Positions 8,382 to 16,842 of a stretch of DNA of 64,000 bases are shown here, in pieces; positions within the stretch are counted from its first letter, which is position 1, and each line of letters starts with the position of its first letter. Both the position numbers and the translations under genes were made by a program. Under the pieces are notes generated by a model. It worked only from the letters and a program-made list of their open reading frames with translations. It had not been told where the DNA came from and did not search any database. The DNA comes from Legionella_C sp048541585 (GTDB taxonomy: Bacteria; Pseudomonadota; Gammaproteobacteria; Legionellales; Legionellaceae): the NCBI RefSeq assembly GCF_048541585.1, contig NZ_CP183303.1:2356001-2420000 (forward strand), given 5' to 3'.

Positions 8382-9242
8382 TTATATTTTTAGTTTATGA
8401 AAATGAATACGACGACGCTCTGTATCAACTAATAAAAGATGGTTAGGAGGCACTGACTGCCAGGCGGCACTGAAATCATTTAATCTCTCAGAAGTAATTA
8501 AAACACAATCATGCACTTCAGCGCGCTTTGGCCTGTAATATCTATCTTTTGGTGTTAACCAAATTGATCCTGCTGAATAATGTAGTGATTCAGGCTTCGT
8601 TTTTTTATTAGATGAATAACGACTGGCAATGATACGTTGCCCGTCAGTTAGACAGACATTAAATAAGGAGGGATCGTCTGTTGTACCATATTCAGCTACC
8701 AGCTGATTGATTTGTTTAAAAGTTTGTTCTAATGTCTCTGCTACAACAGAAAGTTGTGTTAAATCTTTACCCTTAGCAAACTGTAAAAACAAAGCAAATA
8801 AATGTTCTGAATCGGTTTCACCTTGAATCCAATTATAAATATCATCATCTAGTAAGTGACGTAAATGGCGTTTAACAGACATAAAATCACTAATTCCACC
8901 ATTGTGCATTAACATCCATTGTTTATAAACGAAAGGATGACAGTTATAATTATTAGTACCACCTACACTGGCCGCTCGAACATGAGCAAAAAAGCTCCCC
9001 GACTTAATTTTTGCAGTTAAATATAATAAATTTCGATCACTCCATGCTGGAAAAATTGAAACAAATAATGCAGGCTCTAAACTTATTGTAGGCGCATACC
9101 ACCCTAAACCAAACCCATCACCATTGGTAGGTACTGTTGATTCACGAGCCTTTAAACTTTGCATAATAATAGAATTGCTAGGCTTTACTAGAATTTCTTC
9201 CAGTAAAACATCTGTTCCAAGATAAGCAACTAAGCGGCACAT
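8382..9242 (-). CDS. Class II glutamine amidotransferase (YafJ-like)
   Basis: This 286-residue Ntn-fold glutaminase domain stands alone. After removal of Met1, Cys2 (MCRLVAYLG) would be the nucleophile. Other glutaminase marks are NGDGFGLGWY, FFAHVRAAS, CHPFVYKQWMLMHNGGI and GETDSEHLFALFL. The family (YafJ/DUF3700-like) has an unassigned acceptor; the gene has no synthase partner beside it, so the substrate cannot be inferred. EgtC-type hydrolases of ergothioneine synthesis look similar but would lie in an egt cluster, which is absent here. Confidence 0.88.
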   Translation of the reverse strand: MCRLVAYLGTDVLLEEILVKPSNSIIMQSLKARESTVPTNGDGFGLGWYAPTISLEPALFVSIFPAWSDRNLLYLTAKIKSGSFFAHVRAASVGGTNNYNCHPFVYKQWMLMHNGGISDFMSVKRHLRHLLDDDIYNWIQGETDSEHLFALFLQFAKGKDLTQLSVVAETLEQTFKQINQLVAEYGTTDDPSLFNVCLTDGQRIIASRYSSNKKTKPESLHYSAGSIWLTPKDRYYRPKRAEVHDCVLITSERLNDFSAAWQSVPPNHLLLVDTERRRIHFHKLKI

Positions 9243-9420
9243 CAGCGCTCCTTTGTGATGACAGCAGTAATATTACTTAGTATAGAAGAGGATTAAGTCT
9301 TTACTTAGTTCTTATAGTAGTTAGCCTTGATGACGCATTGACTAAAGACAAGAATTACAAAGCATAATTAAGTCCTTTTACCTATTCAACTCTGATAGTG
9401 CAATTCAGAGAGCTAGATCA

Positions 9421-9840
9421 CTGGATCCTGCGAACAAGTCGCAGGACGTAGGCAGAAAGTTACCGAGGTGTTATGTCTTGCAAATAAGTCGCAGGACGTA
9501 GGCAAAAAAGTTACCGAGTTGTTATGCCTTGCAAATAAGTCCTAGGACGTAGGCAAAAAAGTTATCGAGGTGTTATGACTTGCGAATAATCCCTAGGGCG
9601 TAGGCAGAAAGTTACGGGGGAAGAACAAATAAGAATTTTTTCAGGCTGATATTCTGCGACTTATCTACTAATGCAAAGACTTAACTAGGTTACTCTACCA
9701 GGCCTACGTCCTGTGGTTTAGCCACAGGATCCAGTGATTTAACTAACTTCCTGGATCCTGCGAACAAGTCGCAGGACGTAGGAAAAAAAAGTTATCGAGG
9801 TGTTATGCTTTGCGAATAATCCCTAGGATGTAGGCAAAAA
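9421..9840. repeat. Tandem and inverted 51-55 bp repeats
   Basis: Four consecutive units of about 51-55 bp start at 9421. Each has a CTTGCAAATAAGTCGC-type head, an AGGACGTAGGC core and a GTTACCGAGGTGTTATG tail, and the copies become less exact to the right. An inverted copy lies at about 9698-9735 (CCTACGTCCTG... CAGGATCCAGTG) and two more direct units at 9750-9840. Units start with a CCTGCGAA...GTCGCAGG hairpin. The repeats occupy the spacer between the amidotransferase gene and a small ORF and show no coding potential. Confidence 0.8.
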
Positions 9841-9887
9841 CTAATGACTTTTGACTTATTTTGCAAAAAAGTAAATAGAATTTTAAT

Positions 9888-10046
9888 TTAAGATGATTTT
9901 TTATTAGATGTCTTTTCAGAATTCTTCTTATCTTTTTTTATAGTATCACAAACCTCTTTGGCTGAGTCTGACTTAGGTGTGACATGACAAATATTTTCTA
10001 AGCCTTCTACTTCGGGATGAGCAGGGTTTTTATCTTGTTTTTTCAT
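9888..10046 (-). CDS. Possible small hydrophilic protein
   Basis: This 52-codon frame starts MKKQDKNPAHPEVEGLENIC and continues into a Lys/Asp/Ser-rich tail. It has two Cys and no membrane segment. The ribosome site is weak (GAGAAT). The composition looks more protein-like than that of random frames nearby, but no family is recognised. The spacer 10047-10504 beyond it shows no further gene; a short frame at 10174 stops after 18 codons. Confidence 0.35.
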   Translation of the reverse strand: MKKQDKNPAHPEVEGLENICHVTPKSDSAKEVCDTIKKDKKNSEKTSNKKSS

Positions 10047-10504
10047 AAGCATTCTCAATAATTAACTTAGTTTAATTTTAGAGCAAGATTAAGGCAGATA
10101 CAACGTGTTAAATTTTCATCATAAAATTGAAAAAAATTGCATAATAATTTTATACACAAAAGAGAGATTAGTTATGTACGAAGTTAGGGTAGAAATTATT
10201 AAGAAAATGCACTTGTTAGTGGTTTTCTAGAAAATCCTAAGCGACAACCTAAGGCCGCATGAAATCAGGCAGCTATTAATAACAAGTTATGAAAATAAAC
10301 CCAATTCAAAGCGTACCAAACAACAATAACTATTATTTTTTACACTTAAATAACCTAGTAGAATTAATCTGATTTCCATTTAGACATTATGCATTATAAG
10401 CACATAGATTAATCATTTTATCTTATATTGCTTTCTTTGCCTTCCTTGTTTATTTAAAAACTACTATGTATAATTTAATTACAAGCATATTGGAGGGAAA
10501 CATT

Positions 10505-10741
10505 ATGATAAAAATAGGGTCTTCATTATGTATGCTTATACCTGTTGTACTTTTAAGTAGCTGCACCATTATAGAATCAAATTATGTTCCTGCCGTCTCA
10601 ACAACCAATTACGTATCTGATATTGGTTATTATGGGACAAGTCCTTATTGGGGAAATGGGTATTATGCTGGTCATGCGTATAATACTTGGTACGGCGGTT
10701 ATTATGGCCCTAGCGCTTATGTTAGTGACTGGAGTTATTAA
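10505..10741 (+). CDS. Small Tyr/Gly-rich lipoprotein
   Basis: This 78-residue protein has a signal peptide and lipobox VVLLSSC. The mature chain is rich in Tyr, Gly and Trp (GYYGTSPYWGNGYYAGHAY). The start at ATG 10505 is fixed by an excellent GGAGGG at 10492-10497. It resembles the lipoprotein at 4671 in having a Tyr-rich surface tail but lacks the glycine zipper. It is monocistronic with a strong terminator just after the stop. The function is unknown. Confidence 0.75.
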   Translation: MIKIGSSLCMLIPVVLLSSCTIIESNYVPAVSTTNYVSDIGYYGTSPYWGNGYYAGHAYNTWYGGYYGPSAYVSDWSY

Positions 10742-10745
10742 TTAA

Positions 10746-10782
10746 CTCTTTTCTACTGGCTTAGTAGGCCAGTAGAAAAGAG
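10746..10782. terminator. Strong bidirectional terminator
   Basis: A perfect 15-bp stem, CTCTTTTCTACTGGC with its complement, encloses a 7-base loop between the lipoprotein gene (+) and pilU (-). The arms contain T4/A4 tracts. Confidence 0.85.
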
Positions 10783-10784
10783 CC

Positions 10785-11899
10785 TTAGCCTTCACCTTCA
10801 TCAATAGTCAAATCATGTGAGTCTAATTCATCTAATCCTTTTTCTTGTGTTAAGCGAATTTGTAAGCCTACGTTATTCTTAGAATCAGCATAACCTATAG
10901 CATTTTCTTCACTGATTTTTCCGGCTTTATATAAGTCAAATAAAGCTTGATCAAAAGTTTGCATACCAACTTGGCGGCTTTTAACCATAGCTTCTTTGAC
11001 TTCTTCTATTTTACCTTTTTCGATTAAATCAGCGATATAAGGTGTGTTAATCAGAATTTCTACTGCAGGAACACGTTTTGCCGATAAACCAGGAATTAGT
11101 CGTAATGAAATAATAGCACGTAAATTCTGGGCCAGGTCTTGTAATAATTGTTGTCTAGCCTCATCGGGAAAGAAATTAACAATCCGTTCTAACGCTTGGT
11201 TTGAATTATTGGAATGTAAGGTGGCTAGGCAAAGATGACCCGTTTGCGCATAGGAAATAGCATGCTTCATTGTATTTCTTTCTAGGATTTCCCCGATTAA
11301 AATAACATCTGGTGCTTCTCGCATGGCATTTTTTAGTGCATTTTCATAGCTTAAAGTATCAATACCTACTTCACGTTGATCAACAATACTTTTTTTATGC
11401 TTATAAAGGTATTGATAGGATCCTCAATAGTTAAAATGTGCCCCCGATGATTTTCATTACGGTAATCAATCATGGAAGCAAGTGTGGTAGATTTACCGGA
11501 GCCAGTCGCACCTACAACTAACAGTAAACCTCGTAGCTCCATGATGAGCTGCTTTAGTATCGGTGGCAAGTCTAATTCCTCCATACTAGGAATAGTGCCT
11601 TTAATATAGCGAACAACCATGGCAATCTCGCCGCGTTGCCTAAAGACATTAACCCGAAAACGGCCAATATTAGCTAAAGAAATAGCCATATTTAATTCCA
11701 TATTGGCTTCAAATTCTTTACGCTGGCTATCGTTCATGACTGACGCTGCAATTTCAGCCATCTGCATTGATTTTAAAGGGGTTTGTCCTACAGGCGTGGC
11801 TATACCTTGTATTTTAATATAGGGCGGCGCACCCACACTAAAAAATAAATCAGAAGCACTTTTATCAACCATTAATTTAAAAAATGGCGTAATATCCAC
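10785..11899 (-). pseudogene. pilU: Type IV pilus retraction ATPase PilU, frameshifted
   Basis: The two reading frames (11366-11899 and 10785-11324) together spell one PilT/PilU-type hexameric ATPase. The N-terminal PAS-like domain is followed by Walker A GATGSGKSTT and ILTIEDPI; the second frame has the Walker B-like region DVILIGEI, then TGHLCLATLHSNN with the His box. Between them the other frame reads LYKHKKSIVDQREVG, exactly the missing family sequence, so one base has been lost near 11415 (CCTATC-AATAC for an expected CCTATCGAATAC). The long acidic C-terminus and EVKEAMVKSRQVGMQTFDQ favour PilU over PilT. Either the gene is recently inactivated or there is a sequence error. Confidence 0.88.
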
Positions 11900-12067
11900 A
11901 TTATCACCTATGATTCCTTTCTCTTTAAAAGTTTAGATAAAATAATTAAAAGCGCAATATACTGTTATTTTTTTATCAAAAAGTATATTTTTTGGATAAA
12001 TTTACAAAATTAAGCTAAATTTGTGATAAGAGGTGAAACCCATTTGGTTAATAATAAAGAGATTGGC

Positions 12068-12505
12068 ATGGATAATTTGGTACATTTAATTTATACAAGT
12101 AGAGCAACAGAAAAGTTTAGCAATACCATGCTCATTAACTTATTAAATCAAAGTCGAGCCAATAATTATAAAGCGCAAATAACGGGTATATTACTTTATA
12201 CGGAAGATAGTTTTTTTCAAATTATTGAAGGATGGGAAACAGCAGTCAAACTATTAATAGAAAAGCTTAATAAGGATTCAAGACATATTAATATAACGCA
12301 AATTATTTATGAAAATATTCTTAAAAGAACTTTTTCTGAATGGAGTATGGGTTTTGTTAAATTAGAAAAGGATAAATTCAATGAGATAGTCGGTTTTAAT
12401 GATTTTTTTAGCAATCATATCTGCCTTACTGATATAAATTCAGGGCGAGCAAAAAAAGTTTTATGGGCCTTTTCTCAAGGATACTGGCGGCAGAATATTA
12501 CATAA
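12068..12505 (+). CDS. BLUF-domain blue-light sensor
   Basis: This 145-residue protein consists almost entirely of one BLUF domain, which binds FAD and senses blue light. Counting from ATG 12068, the key residues match AppA spacing: Y9 (LIYTSRAT), N33 (ANNYKAQITGILLY), Q51 (FFQIIEG), W92 and M94 (EWSMGF). A GTG start at 12023 would add 15 residues; 12068 places the domain start at the usual position. An EAL gene follows 9 bp after the stop, so the sensor and a c-di-GMP phosphodiesterase are co-expressed as separate chains. Confidence 0.92.
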   Translation: MDNLVHLIYTSRATEKFSNTMLINLLNQSRANNYKAQITGILLYTEDSFFQIIEGWETAVKLLIEKLNKDSRHINITQIIYENILKRTFSEWSMGFVKLEKDKFNEIVGFNDFFSNHICLTDINSGRAKKVLWAFSQGYWRQNIT

Positions 12506-12514
12506 GGTTATACG

Positions 12515-13225
12515 ATGGCTTCAAAAGTTAAATTTTCTTATGCTTTTCAGCCTATTGTTGATGTAGTCAACAAAATACCTTTTTCTTATGAAGCGTTAAT
12601 TAGAGGGATTAATAATGAACCTCCTACCAATGTATTCGCGCACGTAAGCAGAATAAGTTTTCCCGATTTTGATCAAGAAGCCCGTGAATTCGCTATCGGC
12701 TTAGCTGCCAGATTAGGTCTTAATTGTAATCTTAACCTTAATTTTTTACCAAATAGCTTAGCTGAAAATAAATATATCGATAAAACTATAGCTACTTTAA
12801 TAGAAAATCATTTTAAACCTGAGCAACTTATTATCGAAATTACTGAGTCTGAATTTATTCATTACCACAGTGATTTTTTCTATGGGGTCAATCAGTGTAG
12901 ACGTAAAGGTATAAGAATTGCTGTAGATGATTTTGGAGCAGGTTACTCGGGCTTAAATCTCTTAGTAAATTTCCAACCCGAATTTATTAAGTTAGATATG
13001 CAACTTATTCGCAAAATTGATACTCACGGCCCTAGGCAGGCTGTTGTTAGAGCAATTCTAGAAGTTTGTACAGCACTTGGTATTGATGTTATTGCGGAAG
13101 GAGTAGAAACATTAGCTGAATATAATTGGTTAAAAAAGCAAGGGATTAGTTTATTTCAAGGCTATCTATTAGCAAGACCTGGCTTTGAGTGTTTACCTTC
13201 TATTAGCTATCCTGAAGCTGAGTAA
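12515..13225 (+). CDS. EAL-domain c-di-GMP phosphodiesterase
   Basis: This 236-residue protein is a stand-alone EAL domain that would hydrolyse c-di-GMP to pGpG. Catalytic and metal residues are visible: E26 in SYEALIRG, N74 in NLNLNF, E108 in IIEITE, D138-D139 in DDFGAGYSG, K159 in FIKLD, and E195/E198 in EGVET, with the QGY motif after LFQ. All are intact, so activity is expected. It has no signal or membrane segment. It is translated from ATG 12515, 9 bp after the BLUF stop. In Klebsiella BlrP1 the same two domains are fused; here they are split. Confidence 0.93.
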   Translation: MASKVKFSYAFQPIVDVVNKIPFSYEALIRGINNEPPTNVFAHVSRISFPDFDQEAREFAIGLAARLGLNCNLNLNFLPNSLAENKYIDKTIATLIENHFKPEQLIIEITESEFIHYHSDFFYGVNQCRRKGIRIAVDDFGAGYSGLNLLVNFQPEFIKLDMQLIRKIDTHGPRQAVVRAILEVCTALGIDVIAEGVETLAEYNWLKKQGISLFQGYLLARPGFECLPSISYPEAE

Positions 13226-13495
13226 ATAAAAATTAATTAAAACTATTTTTTTGTCCCTTTATTCAGTTTAACATTATAAAGCGTCTAATTGGACTTTACC
13301 TAATAGACTTTTCGGAAACGGCCCTTAACGTCAATCTCAGCTGAAAATATAAGGTAAATTAATTAGTTCGCTAAATTTAAAAATTAATAACAAATAATAA
13401 TAGTCTTTTCATCATAAGCCGCTAATAACTAAAAATTCAGTTACCAACAGACAAGCGCTGTAATGTGAAATAATGCGTAGTTGGAAAGGCCTATA

Positions 13496-14011
13496 ATGGG
13501 TAAGTTAATGAATAATAAAAATAATAATCACCCTTTAGATCCAAGGTGGGTAGGAACAATTTTCTTTGCTGTTTTTGGATTTTGTTTCTTGCTTTTAACA
13601 AAATATATTTTACTTTCCTTACAACAAAGTGCAGTTATGCCTTTCTTGCCTTCCTTGTTGGTGGCATTAATTACGGGTGGTTTGTTAGGTTACATTTTTG
13701 GACCCTTTCTTATTTATCCAAAGCATTGGCTTTCTATTTTCTTAATAGGTTTTATCATCGCCATAATTGCTTTAATTCTTGTTAGCCTCGCTATCATTCT
13801 TCATCTTTATTTTTATGATCTCACTCTTATCAATCGAATTCACCATTGGCAAGACTACTTTATCTTCTATGGCACTATTTTCTTATCATTAACTTTAATT
13901 CTAGGTTTTTGGCTAGCTTTATTTACCGGCCTTGCTTGCGTTTATTTTAATAAACGTTTTTGGCCTACCCTATTAGCTATTGATAAAAATTCCAAATCCA
14001 ACACTCCTTAA
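13496..14011 (+). CDS. Polytopic membrane protein of unknown function
   Basis: This 171-residue protein has four predicted membrane segments (WVGTIFFAVFGFCFLLLTKY, SLLVALITGGLLGYIFGPFL, WLSIFLIGFIIAIIALILVS and a fourth around FYGTIFLSLTLILGFWLALF). ATG 13496 is preceded by GGAAAGG at 13483-13489. The nuclease pseudogene starts 11 bp after its stop, so both were probably one operon. No family is recognised. The preceding spacer 13226-13495 shows no gene. Confidence 0.65.
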   Translation: MGKLMNNKNNNHPLDPRWVGTIFFAVFGFCFLLLTKYILLSLQQSAVMPFLPSLLVALITGGLLGYIFGPFLIYPKHWLSIFLIGFIIAIIALILVSLAIILHLYFYDLTLINRIHHWQDYFIFYGTIFLSLTLILGFWLALFTGLACVYFNKRFWPTLLAIDKNSKSNTP

Positions 14012-14022
14012 TAAGGCTCATA

Positions 14023-16545
14023 ATGAATCAAAGAGCCAATGTATTTGCTTTTATGCAGCAAGGCGCGACAATTATTACTCCAAATCAGCGTCTTGCCCAA
14101 ACTTTACTTGCTGATTTCTACCATGCTTATCCAGAGCTTAGACATACTAAGCCTCATTGCTTTTCCTATAATGAATTTTTATTTGATTTATTTAAGAAAT
14201 ATATTTATTCAGAACCTTTTGCTGATAACAATCCATGGCTTCTTAATAACCAGCAGTTACGTCATTTACTTAAAAAAATTATTAATCAAAATGTATATAA
14301 TTCAGCGCTTATAGATGAGGTGCAGAGTGCCTGGACTTATTGTCAACATTGGCAACTTGATATTAAGCATCCTACCTTTACCTATACTCAACAGAGTCAA
14401 AAATTTCAACACTGGTAGAGCAACTACAAACAGCGCTGGCAGCCTTATCTGCTATCTCCGAGGAGCAATTAGTTTCCTTTTTTTTACAGCAACAAATTGA
14501 AATAAATTTAAATAGCCTTGTATGGTACTGTTTTGATTACTACACACCTGAGCAAGAAACACTACAAAGCTACATCAGTAAGCAGGGTTGTGAGCTTTAT
14601 TATTTAGATTTACCAATAAGTGAATCCTTATCCTATTTATACATTGCCGAAGATGATTTTGCAGAAGACCTGCAACTTATTTATTGGCTTAGGAAACAGT
14701 TAAGTGAAGGTAAACGTAAAATTGGCATTATTGTTCCTGATTTAGAAATTCAAATCCAACCGTTAAAAAGACTGCTCTACCAACATTTTGAACCTGAGTT
14801 ATTTAATATATCCTTAGGCCAAGCGTTAAATAGCTATGAGCTAGTTGCTCATGCGCTATGTTGGTTAAATTTAAATGGCAAAACCTTAACCAACCACCAA
14901 GCAAATTTACTTCTTTACTCGCCTTACCTGAGTGGCTCTTATCAGGAATTATTTAACCGCAGCCAAGTTATGCAAGACTCACGTTTTTTGCAAGAGGAAA
15001 CCTTCGATCAAGCAGTTTGGCTAAAAGAGGTGCAAAACAGCGCGCCTTATTTAGTGAATCTATTAAAATCCTTACCAGCCTATCCTCATTCAGCTTCACC
15101 ACAAGAATGGATTAACTTATTTATTAAACGCTTATCCTTGTTAGGCTTTCCTGGCGATTACTCTCTAGACTCTGTTAACTATCAATGTTATCAACGGCTC
15201 CTCGCACTTTTTGAAGAATTTAAACAACTGAGTTTATTAATAGATAGCATGTTACTAAGTGAAGCGCTTAATTCGCTTGAAGCATTAGCTGCTACAACTA
15301 TTTTTCAGCCTGAGAAAAACCCTGCACCAGTGCAAATCTATAACACGATAGAAGCCAATGGCTCATTATTTGATGCCTTGTGGATTATGCATATGACTGA
15401 CGAGAATATGCCCAACAAAATTTAACTTACCGGCTTTTATTCCAATAAAATTACTAAAAGAAAAAAATATTCCCCTATTTAATCCTAGTTACCAACTTGA
15501 GTTAGCGCAAAAATTGTTTGAACGCTTAAAATGCAGCAGTAGGCATTGTGTAATTAGCTATTCACGTTTATCAAAAGATAAAGCTAATTTGCCAAGTCCG
15601 TTATTAGTTAATTTAACTGCTAATTATCTTCAACCACAGAAAACAATACCTACATCTTATTGGGAAAGTTATATAGAAACTTATCAAATACCTTTAGATG
15701 ATAATGAAGCTGTAAGCGGCGGAACGGCTCTTTTAGCTAATCAAGCAAAATGTCCGTTTCGTGCCTTCGCTGCCCACCGTTTACAGGTTAAAAAAGCAAT
15801 AGAGACCTCTAATGGACCTAATGCTTTAGAACGCGGTCAAATTATTCATCGTGCCATGGAACTTATTTGGGAAACACTTAAAGATCAACAAACATTACTG
15901 TCCTTATCTCAGCAGCAGGAATTAAATCTTTTAATTGAACAGGCAATAGAAAAAGCCTTAACCCCTTATAAGGAATTACGACAATATTCTTTTCCTTCTG
16001 TCATTCAAGAAATTGAAGTAGCGCGAATTAAGCTGCTAGTAACCTGTTGTCTTGAATGGGAAAAGCAACGCCCTCCTTTTGAAGTGGAAGCACTGGAACA
16101 TGCCTTTATGGTAAAACTAGCAGATATTGAGTTTAATCTACGTATTGATAGGCTCGATAAGCTTACTCATGGCAAAAAATGGGTAATTGATTATAAAACC
16201 AGTATTCCTACGTATTTACCATGGCGAGAAGAACGCCCACGTGAACCACAATTACTGTTATATGCCTTACTTGATGAAACTATTAATACTTTACTTTTTA
16301 TAGGCCTTAAAGAAGGAGAAATTAGCTTAAAAGGTTTAAGTGAGGAACACTGGCCCATTGAGGGCTTGACCTATCTCGGAGAAGACGAAGCTTGGTCTAG
16401 CCGATTAACGTTATGGAAAGAGCAACTTTATCAGTTAATAAAAGAATACAGCGACGGACACTGCCCACCTAAACCTATTCATTCTTCAATATGCCAACAA
16501 TGTGACTATCAAAGCCTTTGTCGGTTTGGGATTGCTATAGATTAA
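14023..16545 (+). pseudogene. AddB/RecB-like PD-(D/E)XK nuclease, frameshifted twice
   Basis: Three consecutive frames (14023-14418, open 14415-15425, open about 15415-16545) make one protein of about 840 residues of the probable DNA-repair nuclease family. The N-terminus reads ATIITPNQRLAQTLLADFYH. The C-terminal nuclease has RGQIIHRAMELIW (His), a metal-binding Asp in NLRIDRLDKL and IDYKTS, and an Fe-S cysteine set at KCPFRAFAAHR plus SICQQCDYQSLC. One T is missing near 14415 (restoring HWLEQLQTAL) and one T is extra near 15420 (restoring MPNKINLPAFIPI). Everything else is well kept, so decay is recent or the indels are sequencing errors. Confidence 0.85.
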
Positions 16546-16669
16546 CTTTAATATACTAAAAATTTTAAACGAGAATTCGATTTATAACTTGAACCTAATA
16601 TACCTATCTTTTGGTAATGTGCTAAATTAAAATTGCCTGCAGGATTTAGTTGACTTTCCATTGTTAACT

Positions 16670-16813
16670 CTAATATGCAACGGAACTTAAGTTATCGAGC
16701 TTCACTTTTTTAGGTTTAGTAATCCAAATTAAAGAAATTAAAGCAATAAATATTATGGCAGAATAATAAGGCGTAAGTCTCAAAAAAGGAACCGGGTTAA
16801 TGGCAATTACCAT
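16670..16813 (-). pseudogene. 3' fragment of a second emrB-like transporter gene
   Basis: The reverse strand reads a 47-codon tail, SAIIFIALISLIWITKPKKV then KLDNLSSVAY and stop. This is nearly identical to the last residues of the intact emrB at 24600-26156 (SAFIFITLIPLIWITKPKKV, then KLDDLSSVAH). The upstream part of the transporter is missing and replaced by an unrelated in-frame leader (MVIAINPVPFLRLTPYY). It lies immediately downstream of the repeat gene, so a duplicate of the emrB end flanks the accessory block. The rest of 16546-16842 contains no gene. Confidence 0.75.
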
Positions 16814-16842
16814 TTACTTAAAATGGTTTGTTAACTTTATTA

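Noticed and set aside
10174..10290. Short frame starting MYEVRVEIIKK
   Set aside because: It stops after 18 codons and continues only through a frameshift; no family is recognisable.
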